Assembly: GCA_006937955.1 (NCBI GenBank)
Contig: SSNP01000131.1
Span: 412,532-476,531 of the forward strand
DNA length: 64,000 nt
Source: Pachypanchax playfairii
Lineage: Eukaryota; Chordata; Actinopteri; Cyprinodontiformes; Aplocheilidae
Reading direction: 5' to 3'
Below the pieces are notes generated by a model that searched no databases, was not told the origin of the DNA, and worked only from the letters and a program-made list of their open reading frames with translations. Numbering within the stretch: the stretch's first letter is position 1; each line of letters opens with the position of its first letter. A program made the translations under genes and the position numbers. This document shows, piece after piece, positions 35,473 to 47,806 of this stretch.

Positions 35473-35985
35473 CCGGAGTTTCTTTTAAGAGAGCACCATT
35501 GAGTTGAAAAAAACGCGTTGCACTTTTAAGTCCCGCCCCTCTGTTTCCTTGTCACGATAGCTAGCATCTGCTCTCATACGTGCACGCGTGCCACTTTTGT
35601 TAAGATGGACACTTAATGGGTAAGTTAGATTTATACAATTTATATATATTTATTTAAACCAGTTGCTGCTCCATGATGCATGTGTCTTTGCAGCATTGTA
35701 AACAACTCATAAACATCGGCCAGCTGCAGTTCTTCAGGATACGTGCGCATGCTTGGTTGATTAAGAGGTGTACTATGCAGATAGCTAATGCTATTGGCTA
35801 ATGCTGGGTGGCGCTCAGTGAAAATTAAATGTGCCCCTATGGGACAGCTGGGGGCTTTGATAAAGAAAACAATTTGATGTTTTTCGTACATTATATTACA
35901 GAACCGGGTCAGACTGTCACTTTTATGGAATTTCAGAAAAATCCTACATAACTCCTGAAAAGGGGGAAAACTCTGGACTGCAGCT
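35473..35985. mobile_element. Probable TTAA-flanked MITE, GCTGCAGTCC family
   Basis: Right end, inverted, is TTAA-AGCTGCAGTCCAGAGTTT. The left end is TTAA (35469-35472) then CCGGAGTTT, as if 9 bases were lost. Interior with CpG-rich sites (acgcgt, tgcacgcgtgcc at 35580-35592). Non-coding; a 119-codon minus-strand ORF (35640-35999) overruns the right end and is not conserved. Confidence 0.6.
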
Positions 35986-36144
35986 TTAATGATTTGCAAG
36001 CAGGCTGGAGAGGCAAGTGTTTCACAGGTGTTACATCTTTTCGTTTTCTATCAGAGAAATAAGTTCAGAAGTGTCAGGAGAGGTTGTGAACTCCAACTTC
36101 ACAGAATATTAATTTTATTGAGGAACACTGAAAAAACAATGTGG

Positions 36145-36265
36145 CAAGCAAACTGTCCAGAGTGGAATCCGCCTCTTTCCCAATGACCATTGGAGATAGG
36201 GAACCAGCTCCTTGCAACTCTGAACAGGAAGTGGGTAAAGCAAATGACTGACTGACAGGAGAAAG
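36145..36265 (+). repeat. ATGGACTGG repeat 3' fragment
   Basis: ccgcctctttcccaatgacc, ttggagatagggaaccagct and gaacaggaagtgggtaaagc. Confidence 0.6.
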
Positions 36266-36689
36266 TTGTTATTGCAGGACTTATCACAGAGGTGAGTTTG
36301 TCTTTCAAATATAGTCAAAGAACATGCTGGAGAATCACACCAACAATCACTAAGAAAAAGATGAACACATGATTCGTAACTTCTCAAGAAAGAACAATGG
36401 ATTGAGATCTAGCATTGGATGATTGTAGAAAATGACTTGCAGGTGTGACTGCTGCTGTTACAGGTCTGCACCACCCAAGGGTGGGAACAGCAGCTTAGAG
36501 AACCAGCCTCATTTGCAGAGGAGGAAAACACAGGAGGAAAAACAAATAGTAAGGTGAATGGATTAGAAAAAAAGAAGAAAACATGTGCTCAAAACTTGAA
36601 GTGGATGTTGTCTCAGTTGGAAAACCAAAACCAAGAGTTTTGGTTCACTAAGTAATTAAATTGGGTTTTAATGGTAATCTAATTTGGCA

Positions 36690-37225
36690 TAGTTGGTCGC
36701 ACTGTTGCCTACAGGGGAGTCAAACTCTAGTCCTCCAGGGCCACTATGCTGCATGTTTTAGATGTTTTTCAGCTTCAGCACACCTGATTGAAATGATTTA
36801 ATTACCTCCTCATCATGTCAACATGTTCTGCAGACCTGCTCATCCAAATCATGTGTGCTGAAGCAGAGGAACATCTAAAACCTGCAGGTAGTGGCCCTCG
36901 AAGACTGGAGTTTGACACCTGTGCCAACCAGCGCAAGAAGGTTCTGGGTTTGAAACTCAGCTGGGCCCTTTATGCATGAAGTTGAATGTTCTCCCAGTGC
37001 ATATGTAGGATGTGTAGAGGGACTCTGGGTATCAAAACAAGCAAATAGTTCCATACGTGTATGTGAGTCTGTGAATAGTTTGTCTCTGTGTGGCCCTGTG
37101 ATGGACTGAAATCCTGTTTGGGGTGTACTCTGCAGTAACCAATGAACAGCATGTAGACCACACCACCCACCCCCCTCCAAAAACACACAAAACAAACAGG
37201 TATAGGAAATGGATAATAAATTAAT
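36690..37225 (+). repeat. ATGGACTGG repeat interrupted by a MITE
   Basis: 5' piece gtcgcactgttgcct ends at 36710; the foldback MITE 36712-36921 follows; the repeat resumes with caagaaggttctgggtttga and runs to cctgtgatggactgaaatcc and caggtataggaaatggataa. Confidence 0.75.
36712..36921. mobile_element. Foldback hAT-like MITE inside another repeat
   Basis: About 210 bp, almost symmetrical: ends caggggagtcaaactc and gagtttgacacctg, then tcctccagggcc / ggccctcgaagac, then gttttagatgttt / aacatctaaaac further in. It interrupts a dispersed repeat that resumes at about 36926 (caagaaggttctgggtttg). Flanks gttgccta and tgccaacc could be a decayed 8-bp duplication. Non-coding. Confidence 0.75.
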
Positions 37226-38899
37226 TTTAAAACCACAATATTATCTGTAATTTTACAATGGTAACCATGGAAATCAGTAACTGTTTTTTGCCAGTTTCTA
37301 TGCCAACAAGGGTAAGCAGCAAGTTGTGCATTTGCCAAGAGCCTAAAAGGATAAAAAAAGGAGTTTCACAGAGGCACTAAACTTAAAAATAAAAATCAGA
37401 AGATTTTTTTATTTGGGGGGGTTGTGGCATTTCTTGATCCATGTAACTGATGGGAAAAGGATCCAGCCAGTAGCAGTAATGGTATTACACTTATGTTGCC
37501 ATTACATTATGTTAGTGTTAGTGTTTTGAGGGTTAGTTCTGGTTAGTTTTATTTAGTTTTTTGTCTTTTATATTCCCTGCAACTGAAAGAAAGTAGGATA
37601 TATTCTCTCCAGGTTGAAGAAACTTGACATATGTTGTTGATTCTTGGATAAGATTTGCCTTTTTATTCGTAACTCTAGGTGTCGCCCTCGTTTTGGTTAA
37701 AATATGCAATGTGTTTGTCTAAAGAACATCATACAACCCACAATCAAAAGAATGTATTGTTCTTACATGGAAGAAAAAGAAACAAGTTATTTAACATTTA
37801 TCGTAGAACTATGTGTAATTCTGTACTCCATACCTAAAGGTTAATTACAGACCATTCAAATATTTCATAAAATAAGATAGAGACAGTGAAATGGGTTCAA
37901 GGAAAAAAGTGTTTTAAGATCAATTGCAATGGAGAGTTTAAGAAAAGTGGATTTATACTTGTCTGTTTAAACATCTTCTACAAACAAGATTGTATTCACT
38001 GCTGTGCAGCAAATAAAACCCACCATAACACTGTTGTGTGGATAAACCAATTGGGACTCTCCAATCTCAGTTAAATCGGATTGCATATTGTTTTTCAAAA
38101 AGAAGATTCCAGCTTCACAGAATAAGCATGAAAAATATGAATACATTTGTTACACAAATTTACATTAATTTCCCCATAATTACCCCATCTCAAATGACTA
38201 AACTTCCAAGAGCATTGCAGTTTTCAAGGTCTAATGGTGTTTACCAGACACCATGAGTTAAATGAAGTTAGGAGTGTAGTCTCAGCTGGAAGACATTAAT
38301 TTTCCATTATGGGATGATTTTGTGGTTACCTGCTGACACCCACCCCCAGACACAAGGCAGGAAGTTGCCCTGCTAAAATCTCTCTGGGAGCCACATTTAA
38401 AAAAAAAACTCATTATAATTGTGTATTTTTTTTATCCAACACAAATCTACAGTGCCCAAAGTGGAGCTGCAGAAGGAGAGAAACAGGATTGAGCTCTTTA
38501 ACACCAACTCACAGGTTATTATTTTTAAAATGAAACATTAAGCGTCAGCAGTTGCTGAGGGCAATGGGACTGTTTAACACGAATGTCCCAGTAGATTCCT
38601 TTACTTTTGACTTCATGTTTTGATGAGGAGAGTGGCAAAAGCTTGGATAGGTATTGTTAAAGTTTAATTTGGATTTTGAAATTGAAATATTAAACTTGTA
38701 TTTTTATTTTTCCTAAACCCCAGGTCATATTTCCTAAACACTTGGTCATATCGGCCCTGTGTTTCTATAATGTACTGAGATGTGTATGTAACTAATTTCC
38801 CTATATTGCCTCTTTATAAACCTGATACTTTAGCATTTCTTCCCAGATCTGTGGCATATTCCCTTGTGTTCTTGGCACATGTACCAAGCAATGCAACAT
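37226..38899. other. Unassigned AT-rich sequence
   Basis: No feature supported. Confidence 0.5.
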
Positions 38900-39606
38900 T
38901 AGCTAGATTTACATGGGCACATTTAATCGGAATAAACGCCCAATCGGAACAAAAATACGTCATGTAAACATGTCAATCAGAGGGTTAGGGTTATGTTTTG
39001 ATCCGATGCAGCCTAATCAGAATGAAATTTCCTTCCGATCGAGAGGGGTGATTTTGTCAGATCCTCATTCGGATAGACCTGCATGTACACACCCATTCGG
39101 AATGAAGGGGTGAAAAAAGCCCACTGGGCATGCGTACAACTTCAGCGTGACGTCTTTCGCAGACCCAAGTAGAAAACATGGCAGGAGGTAAACAGAAGTG
39201 GTCTGCTGGTGCAGTCATCCTGCTCTCCTCTCCTGTGGCGGAGGAGCAGTAGCAATATGTATTCAGCCTCTAGCTTGGTTAATGCGACCAGTAAAAACCC
39301 AAACATAAAGGTAATCACCTGCAGAAGGTCCATATTGGGGATAACGTGAGTCAGCTCGAGCACACGATGGGGCGGGAAAGACACGCAGAAAGGACGGAGT
39401 TTGTTTACTTTTTTTTCTTCCCCCGGAAAGACAACTCGCTGTGTGCATGCTCAACTCATTTAACCTGATTGAGTGCTTGGTGCATGTGTACTCATGGCAT
39501 GATCAGATCATTTCAGTTAGTGTCCATGTAAACAGGGATTTGGGAATTCCGATCGACCAAGATTTTAATCAGATTGGGGAAATTTGTCGCATGTAAACGT
39601 AGCTAT
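38900..39606. mobile_element. DNA-transposon-like repeat with TTTACATG termini
   Basis: Inverted ends tagctagatttacatg and tagctacgtttacatg, followed inwards on both sides by AATCGGAAT/GATCGG-type motifs (taatcggaataaac; attccgatcgacc). About 707 bp, CpG-containing centre. No clear target duplication and no protein motif. Confidence 0.6.
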
Positions 39607-40224
39607 TGTTGACAAAGCCATGTGGTTTCTTTTGCATACACACTGTGCTGTTACAACAAATGTTACATTTTAATGGTACCAAAAACATTTGCACAGTATT
39701 TTCATACTATGTCCTTTTCTGCTGATGTGATAGACTTGACTCTGCTCTTTTTTACTGTGTGGAATGAAAAGCAACTGTAGCTCAGGCTTCTGGGTGCACT
39801 TACACTGAGAAAATCCACTAACTAACAACATATTAGTTACTGTTTTTCAAAACATTTGAAGCTATCAAAAATAACTTACATGTTAACTACAGCATTGGTC
39901 TCCCACCTGGGAATGCCATAGATATGCTGCAACAAAGTCACCGGTATGAACAAAACACAACACCAATGACAGCAATTAGATTGTGTTACAGCTATACAGT
40001 ATATAGCAAATGCATTGCATGCATTGTACACTAACTATCTTACCACTCAATGCAATGCATATTTAGTATATGTATATAACAGGAATGCACTGTGAGTATT
40101 AAACATAATCACAAGGCAGTATTTCGCAAAAGGTGCTTAATTTCTTCATACATGGACTCATGTAAAAGATATCACATACGTAGCAAATTTAGAAAACAGT
40201 ATGACAGTGACTTTATAAAGGCGA
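39607..40224. other. Unassigned sequence
   Basis: Only an imperfect inverted atgcattgca motif around 40011-40062. Confidence 0.5.
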
Positions 40225-40445
40225 AGAAGAAGAATCCTCTTAAAGTCCCACAATGGGGAAATTCTGCATTTGACCCATCCCTTAGGATGCAGAGGGCAGC
40301 CATTTTTTTGACAGCGCCTGGGAGACAGTTTCAGGATTCGGTATCTTGCCCAAGAATACTTTGACATGTAGCCTGTCAGGAGCCGAGGTTGAACCCTGAC
40401 CTCCTGAGTGGAAGATGATCCCAATTATACTACAGCCGCCCTGTA
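40225..40445 (-). mobile_element. tRNA-derived SINE (minus)
   Basis: Inverted head ggcggctgtagtataattgg (A box) and gggttcaacc (B box), body cttgggcaagatacc, and 3' part containing ccattgtgggactttaa. Confidence 0.78.
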
Positions 40446-41570
40446 AAGTGAGATTATATGCACATACTCATAGTCCATTTCACTTGAGAACTGTCTCCCT
40501 ACCTCCCTGAACCTTGTTCAAGAAGGTGCATTAACAAACAAAATTAATGTTGTGTTCACATTGGTACATTTATTGCTTTTATTCTTCTGCCTTTAAAAAA
40601 AATTGTTTCCCTCTTCTTATTTCCTAAGCCTCAAGAACTTTACCTAATGTTGTTGTACTTGTTACAATGAAAATAAAAAGATTCTGATAATGTTGAATGA
40701 CTCTATGCATGTCTATCACTTAATCCTCCATGTTGCTTCAGCTTTTTTAATGATCAGAGTCCAGAGGTGGCAATTAGAATCATTCATTCCATCAAATTGG
40801 CTGGTGAAAAAGGCGAATGGACCAGGGAATGGTTGCTGTATACTTATGCAGCACTGGCTGGTAAAGATTAGGAAGAGAATAGAAAGAACAGGTGGTTGCT
40901 TTGAGAAAAGACCCAAGATTTCCATGGGGATTTCTGATGAGTTCTGACCTTATAAACAAAAGAAAACAGGTCAGACGGTAAACCTATTAGTTTTGAAAAT
41001 ATGACCCCATTGTGGCTCTCTCAGTCTACAAGCAATGCAGGAGTAGTTAGACAATGGTATCAGGTCAAATGCAGATCCACCCATGAACAAAAGAGAATGC
41101 ATTTGCAGGATAACTCATTTTTTCCCAGCCTTTAAGCTGAAAGCTTCCAAGTTTGTTTTTGGGGCTCAAAGAACCATGTAGCTCCTTAGTGCATATTTAG
41201 TCTGTCTTGTGTAAATGAGTATAAGTGAAGGAGTCATCAACAACCCTTCTCTGTGTTAGTTTCATTGCTTCAGATGTGAAATTATTATTAAGTTTTCCAT
41301 CTTGACATATGGAGGTCCAATTTATTTATGAACTGTTTAATTAAGATGGAAGAGCAACTGTAAGACCCCCCCCCAACCACCCACAACACACCATTTCCAA
41401 GATGTTATGATTAATTTCTCACAACATATTCCTTGACATATAGCTTTAAATTGACAAAGTGGGAGGCAGTGTGCTGCTTTTTAAGCATTTAATGTGTAGC
41501 TATAAGGAAGCACAGTCTTCAAAAGTGAGATGTAATTTTCGTGACCCTTGATGATCGATGTCCTTAATGA
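40446..41570. other. Unassigned sequence
   Basis: No feature supported. Confidence 0.5.
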
Positions 41571-41793
41571 TATTTCCATTGCCAATTTCTCTTTGGGAAA
41601 TTCGGCTCTGCATTGAGCCATCCTTACCTGTTAGGTGAGGAGCAGAGGGCAGCCACGGCACTTGAGGAGCAGTTGCAAGTTCAGTATCTTGCCCAAGGAT
41701 ACTTCGACACGTAGTCTGTCGGCACCGGGGATTGAACCCCGGGCCTCCGAACGAGAGGCGATATCCCTCCCACTATACTACGGTCACCTGCAA
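41571..41793 (-). mobile_element. tRNA-derived SINE, well preserved head (minus)
   Basis: Inverted head gtgaccgtagtatagtggg (A box), an anticodon-like stem, and ggggttcaatccccgg (B box and T stem). Reads like a tRNA-Asp/Glu relative. Body gtatccttgggcaagatact. Not a functional tRNA: the acceptor stem is not paired and the SINE body follows directly. Confidence 0.78.
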
Positions 41794-42959
41794 TGCTTAA
41801 TGCTTAAAAGCTAAGTTATGAAAACTGAATTTCGCTAATAGGGCTAAGCAAATTCCTATAAAATGTGCATGTTACATGGATTTGCTTTATGTAAAAAAAA
41901 TATGCTTGCTTAACAATATAAAATCATTGATAGACCTCTCAGCCACAACATTAAAACCAGTGAAGTTAGGTGAACAACTGCTCATGTTTTTACAGCCTTA
42001 TTTTTAACAGTCTTACAGCAGAAGCACTCCTCACAGGTCAACAGCTACAGAATTTCTCAATGAACACAACAGATATAATAGGTTTATCCAGCCTCCACAA
42101 AATCTATGCATTAGATTTATGTGATCTGATGGTATCCGAGAGATCAAATTCAATCCACATAAAACACACAACATGCAGGGCTCAAACAATCTTTTGTTTG
42201 TGTTCTGGTACTCATGATAGCCATCATGTTCTTTATTTACATCCTGAAATGTTAGAGTTTTAATATATTGATATCATTAAGAAATGTTTATTAAATTGTA
42301 GATATGTGGTCATAATGTTATGGATAACAGAAGTTTAGACTTTATAGAATAAGGGCAACAGCAACCAAAAGCAAGGCTTAAACTAATGATTTGAAATGGT
42401 CTCAGAGCTTAATGCTGGTTTCAGAAGAACTGTTTTCAAACATTAGCAAGTGCAGTGTTGATAATGTTGTGTGACTCTTGGTAATTGTAACTTTGTAAAG
42501 TGAATCACATCATTTGACAGGCCTCCAGACAGTTTAGTGCATTGCTTCTGACAGGTGATGACTGTTGCTGCTTTGCAAAGTGGAAAGAGACCATGAAGAT
42601 TTTATGCTTCACTCGCTTGGTGCCTTACCTGGGGTCAGCTGCTCCCTGTGGTATTTCTTAGGAAATCAAACGCACACACTAAGGAGAGAAGCCTGAACTG
42701 TCATTAAAGGAGTGTATTTTTCTTTTGTTATTTTACAGTTTGAGGCATATTGTAGGTAGTTTAAATTATTTAATACCTGTTGTAGATAAGTCTAATTTTT
42801 TTATATGACAAATGTAAAACTATACTGAGGATTTTATCAAACCCAACATTGGAATACAAGATTCAATCAAGGCTTTTAAAGATTTTTCTTAACTTTCAAA
42901 TAGCCAAATACAGCTGGAATCTGATCATATTTCTTCAGGACTTCATACACCTAATACAT
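41794..42959. other. Unassigned AT-rich sequence
   Basis: A 97-codon ORF (41970-42263) has no motif. Confidence 0.5.
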
Positions 42960-43220
42960 TATGGCGTCGCTTCGGGGACGCCGTCATCGTCGACGATGCC
43001 AGGGACCTTGTTGTGTTTAATCGAACATAGCTTCCGAACCATCAAAGATAGAAACTTACTTTTTTCCCTCTAAATCGGGAGAATCCAAGCTTTCAGACGG
43101 TAGTTCCGGCATCGCTCTAGCCCACTCACAAGGGATAAAGTGTCGTGTCAAAGTCAGTGTTCCAATCAGAGCCTTTGTCTTTTGCGCATGACGTGCGGTT
43201 GTCAAATTTTTTCTTCTTAT
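42960..43220. promoter_or_regulatory. CpG-rich patch with palindromes
   Basis: About 20 CpG in 260 bp within an AT-rich region. Begins with a hairpin ggcgtc...gacgcc (42963-42968 with 42977-42982), directly followed by the perfect palindrome catcgtcgacgatg (42985-42998). No repeat family or gene recognised. Could be an unmethylated regulatory element or a young insertion. Confidence 0.4.
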
Positions 43221-44159
43221 TCTTTGATATTTAGTGTGGGTTTTTCTTGAATAAAGTGTGATATTCTAATTTTTGCCTAATTTTTTTTGTATTTTTTATT
43301 CTAATAATCTTTATTTCAAGCAAAGTAGCCTCATTTACACAGCAGTTTATGATATTTCAATTCAAAATAAAAAAACAAGGTATAGGACATTATGGGGCAT
43401 TGAAAGGTGGTGTTTTAGTAGCATTTAAACAAAAAAAAGTCAGGCAAGGTTTATTTCTCCAAAAAACCCTTGGTCCCCAGAGGGTTAAATCGTATTTAGG
43501 TGTTTTTGTTTGTTTAGTTTTATTTGTTTGTCTAGGCCTTTTGTTTTAAATGTTTATTTTTTTGAGTGGCATTTAATATCTTTAAATTGTTAAAAAGCTG
43601 CTGCAGACCAAGCAAAGAAATGTTTCCTCTTGATGGTAAAGTGTACAATTTTACTACAAATACCTTCCCTTTGAAAAAAGGATGATCTCTATGTTAATAA
43701 TTTAAAGCATTGGAAGACATAGAATCTGTGAGGTAGATGTGTTCCTAGCCTTTAGCCCCAATCTCCCCATTTCTCTTTCTCTTACAATAGGTATTCACAC
43801 TGAATTATTAAAGCACTCTGAAATCTGCTACAGTTTCAATATTGAGTTGCTTAAAGGTTATACATTATAGATCAGACTACCCAAATGAATGATATTAACA
43901 CTTAGTTGGAACAATTTTCTAAAACCTTTAAGCAACTGCTTGCATAAATTGTTTGTTTTGAAGCACATAATATATGAACGCCTGCATTTTAGTTTCATTA
44001 ATTAAGCAGTAAGTAACCAGTTGAACTTAATCTTGGTCCAGGCCTAACAGAAGCCATTCAGCTTTGATTTTCCTGAATCTGGTTCTGGTAGGTAGGTTTA
44101 TACAGATAATGCATCACATTTTATGCTACACATAAACTACATTTTTTGTTTTGCATATT
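43221..44159. other. Unassigned AT-rich sequence
   Basis: T-rich block at 43260-43320; nothing else supported. Confidence 0.5.
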
Positions 44160-44232
44160 ATAAGTTTCACCACTGGAGAGAGGCTCAGTCCCCTGCAACC
44201 CTACTCAGGAACAAGTGAAAATAGCTGGATAG
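44160..44232 (+). repeat. ATGGACTGG repeat 3' fragment
   Basis: ctggagagaggctcagtccc, caaccctactcaggaacaag, tgaaaatagctggatagat. Confidence 0.5.
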
Positions 44233-44351
44233 ATATTATACATTTTATACCATTTATTGGCATTTCACCTTTAAACTAAATATGATTTAGTGTTTGAATG
44301 AATAATGGATTTACTGTAATTTGCTTTGGGTAGTTTGAAAATCACTTTATA

Positions 44352-45885
44352 CAGTGGTGTAAAAAAGTGTTTGCCCCCTTCTTAAATTCCTCCTTTTTTC
44401 ACATGCCAATGTTTCAGGTCATCAAAGAAATTTAAAGACTAGCATGGATAACACAAGTAAACAGAAAAGGCAATTTTTAAATGAAGGTTTTGTTATTAAT
44501 GGAGAAAGAAATCCAAATCTACGTACATGGTCCTGTGCGAAAATGATATCGCCCCCTGTCTAATAGCCTATTGGGCTAAAACAACAACAACTGCAATGGA
44601 GTGTTTGTGAAAAGTGGCATTGAATCTTTTACATTATTGTGTAGGAATTTTGATCTCTTATCTCTGCAGAGTTGTTTTATTCCAACATTTGAGCATTTCG
44701 AGCATTAACTGCGTTTTTCTTAAGGTCATGCCATAGCATCTTCATTATATTCAGGTCGGAAATTTGACTGGACTTCAAAGTCTTACTTTTGTAAGCCTGT
44801 TCAGAGGTGGACTTTCTACTATGTTTTGGTCATTGTCGTGCAACAGAACTCAAGTGCACTTCAGCTTAAAGTCCTGATAAGATGGCCTGACATTCTCCTC
44901 TAGAGTTTCTTGGTTTTGGTATAGAGCATAATTCTGGTTCCATTTACCACAGCAAGTCTACACAGTGAGGCAGCAAAACAGCCTCAGATACTCACTGTAC
45001 TGCCACCAAAATTTAACAGACAATAAAATGTTACTCAGCAAGTCATTATAATTTGTTAATAAGCAGTATCTTGTAACATTTAAATGTGTATGATTTTTGT
45101 CATTGTCATGTATGATAATCACTTTACTTTCTACATTAAATTAATTCAACATTTACAGTGTATCTCTCTTGAGTGTTTGTTGCTAATGGCAGCCTGTATG
45201 ACTATGACGCCAAATTATACATGATGAGGTTGCATTTATTTTCCAGTGCCAGATTTGTTTGTCTCCCATGATTTGGTTGTAAACAAGTCCCATATGGAGT
45301 GGTGAACACTGACCCTAGCTGAGGCAAATGAGGCCTGCAGTTCTTTGGATGCTGTTCTGGGGTCATTTGCGATCTCTTGAGTTAGTCATTGCTGCGCTCT
45401 TGGGTAATTTTGGTTGGCCGAACTCTCCTGGGAAGGAGAACCATTGTTTCATGTTGTTACCATTTGTGGATAATGGCTATCACTGTGGTTTGCTGGAGTC
45501 TCAAAGTGCTAGAATTGGCTTTTTAACCTTTTCCAAAATAATAAATCTCAATTACTTTGATTATCGTTTGTTCCTGCATTTTCTTGGATTGTAGCATGAT
45601 GTCTGGCTTTACAGGATCATTTGATTGACTTAATAGATCCTATTTAAGCTTTTTTTTTTATTAAGTACAGGTATGGCAGTACTCAGTCCTGGTTGTGGCT
45701 AATTGAACTCAGCTTCCCAAAGATGTTATACACCACAGTATATGCCTTCCTTTTTTTCACACAGGGCCATGTAGGTGAGGCTTTTTTACCCCTCAATAAT
45801 AAACAACTTCATTTAAAAATATTTAAATTTGCTTAATGACCTAAAACATTACTTGTGAAAAACATACAAAAAAATATAAAAATCC
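44352..45885 (-). mobile_element. Decayed Tc1 element, minus strand
   Basis: The left end is a recognisable fish Tc1 terminus: TA then CAGTGGTGTAAAAAAGTGTT. The right end keeps the subterminal part (cacacagggccatgtagg near 45760, then to about 45885) but the last bases are lost. On the minus strand, pieces of transposase can be read: near 45470-45300 the helix-turn-helix region (PRAQQ, LTQEIANDPRTASKELQ) and near 44920-44830 the catalytic region ending in LLHDND, with stops and frameshifts. About 45000-45260 has no transposase similarity I can see, so the core is partly deleted or replaced. It is older than the other three Tc1 copies. Confidence 0.85.
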
Positions 45886-46729
45886 CACATCTGTAAATCT
45901 AATCGAATATTATTATTATGATGATTATTATTATTGCTGTTGCTTATAAATAGGTTTCATCAGCTATTACAGTTTTGCAATCATTGTACATAAAAGTGTG
46001 CTTTGACTCAGCACGTAATCGTTGGTGGCCATATGCTGATATGATTCTTTGGAGAGATTTGCTAATTAAAATGCAACTAGAAGACCATAGAGAGTTGGAA
46101 AAGGAACACACTTTTTCTTCTAGCAAGTTTGTCCATCTGATGAACAACAGATGTAGGTAGTGAGTGGAAAACAAGTTCGGAAAGGGCTAGAAAGAGATAA
46201 TGATGATGACTTCAATTTTTTTCCTGTCCCCTCTAGTTGTGTGATGCCATTTTGTGACCCAACACATCTGTTTGTGTTGGTAAATATGTCTAGGATGATG
46301 GAGCTCAGAGTCTACAAAGATGTGAAGGAGGTTATGGTAGATAAATCTCTGACAAGGGGATTTGGTAGTATACTGTTAACCCTACATGGTGCTTTTAAAA
46401 CAAAAGCATTAGTTAACTGTACCATTCCTTGTGCTCCCTTCACACTTGTTGACGGCCCCACTATGAGATAAAAAGAACAGCCAGAACATGGATGACCTTC
46501 TCATTATGTGTGATAGGTTAACAATGAGTTTGAACACACATAAAAAATGCATAGCATGATGGGGAATCACTACTGTGGTGGCAGCATTTCAAGTTCCTGG
46601 GTGGAGGGTGGAGGAGTGTGTCAGTAACACTGGCAGTGTATCAATGATATACAGTAATATATAGGTGCTGAGGTTATGATGCAGGTTTGGCCATGCCGGC
46701 CTCATGTTGAGGTAGTGTCGTGCTAGAGT
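45886..46729. other. Unassigned sequence
   Basis: TTA/ATT trinucleotide cluster at 45909-45935. The ORF at 46160-46471 (103 codons) is not recognised. Confidence 0.45.
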
Positions 46730-46737
46730 GGTAAGAC

Positions 46738-47052
46738 CAGTGCTTAATTTGTAAATCAAAAGTTACCGGAACACAAATAGTGCTATGAGACCAGAATTCA
46801 CTGAGGCCAAACTGATACCGGAACGCACAGTTCGTGCACAGCGGGTGTAAATTGTCAAGCAGGGCTAGAGAAAGTGTTGATAGGCCCAGAAGAATTGAGT
46901 TATACTGCCTTTTTGGCATTTTTACACCGCTGTTATTTATCCCAACTGGCGCCGTTAACGGATCCTCGCAAACAGTTACCGGAACACACCCTTTCAAAAT
47001 AAGACAGTTCCCGGATCTTGTTCCGGCAGGATCCGTCTCAAATTAAGCCCTG
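46738..47052. mobile_element. hAT MITE, 315 bp
   Basis: Inverted termini CAGTGCTTAATTTG and CAGGGCTTAATTTG, with 8-bp target duplications ggtaagac (46730-46737) and gataagac (47053-47060). The motif ttaccggaacac occurs near both ends (46763, 46976). No coding capacity is visible. Boundaries are set by the duplications. Confidence 0.85.
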
Positions 47053-47464
47053 GATAAGACCGTCTAGCGCATATCTGTGTGCTGACCCAATGTGAGAAAG
47101 TTTTGTGGGTGTGGGCCCAGAGCGTAGAGATATATTGGACATATGTGTTAAGGTATTCAACATCCTGCTGAAAATTGCATCTCAAAAGAGGGTAATATCA
47201 ACTTAATGACTATTCGGAGCATAGCAGCATTATCATTGTTCTCAGGAGTAGATTTTCATTGTGAGGTTGATCACACTGAAATTGCAGCTATTTTATTGTA
47301 GTAGGTATTTAGCAAGTATTAGTGTATCCATGAGCTGATTTGCATGCATTTTGCATCTTCATCAAACAGTATCTAGCATGGCATTTGTTCTTATGCAGCA
47401 ATCAGTGATCAAAATGAACCTATTTGACGCATAAGGGTAGTAGACCTAAAAGAGACTAGTAATA

Positions 47465-47804
47465 CACTGAAACCTTGCTATAGCGGACACTGATGGGACC
47501 AGACGCTTTGTGCGTTATGGTGTGGTGTCTGCCCCAGAGGGGTAGGGTGTCCAGGTGTCCTGTCATCTAGGAATGTCCGTAAACCATTGTCATAGACATT
47601 TCCTCGGTACATCAGTTTAATTTATGAACTAGCGCATGGTCAAATCCCCTTCGGATTATGTCTCAACTTTGGGAGGATAAAAAGTGTCCGTTGTCCTGAA
47701 CAGCGGGGTGTCCACCCCAGAGGAGTTATATAAGTAGTAAAAATGATTTGTTGGCCCAAAACCTGTCCACTGGACAGGGGTGTCCGCAGGGCTGGGTTTC
47801 ACTG
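47465..47804. mobile_element. pogo/Tigger-like MITE, 340 bp
   Basis: Flanked by TA at 47463-47464 and 47805-47806. Inverted ends read CACTGAAACCTTGCTATAGC and CAGTGAAACCCAGCCCTGCG and share a following GGACAC. The TA target and CASTGAAACC start are typical of pogo-like Tc1/mariner elements. A short hairpin, cctgtcca-c-tggacagg, lies at about 47762-47778. Non-coding. Confidence 0.75.
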
Positions 47805-47806
47805 TA

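Noticed and set aside
41701..41793. tRNA gene on the minus strand
   Set aside because: A and B boxes are present, but the acceptor stem does not pair and a SINE body follows directly.
46160..46471. 103-codon ORF with acceptor- and donor-like sites inside
   Set aside because: No recognisable protein; the splice-like signals are weak and do not define a conserved exon.
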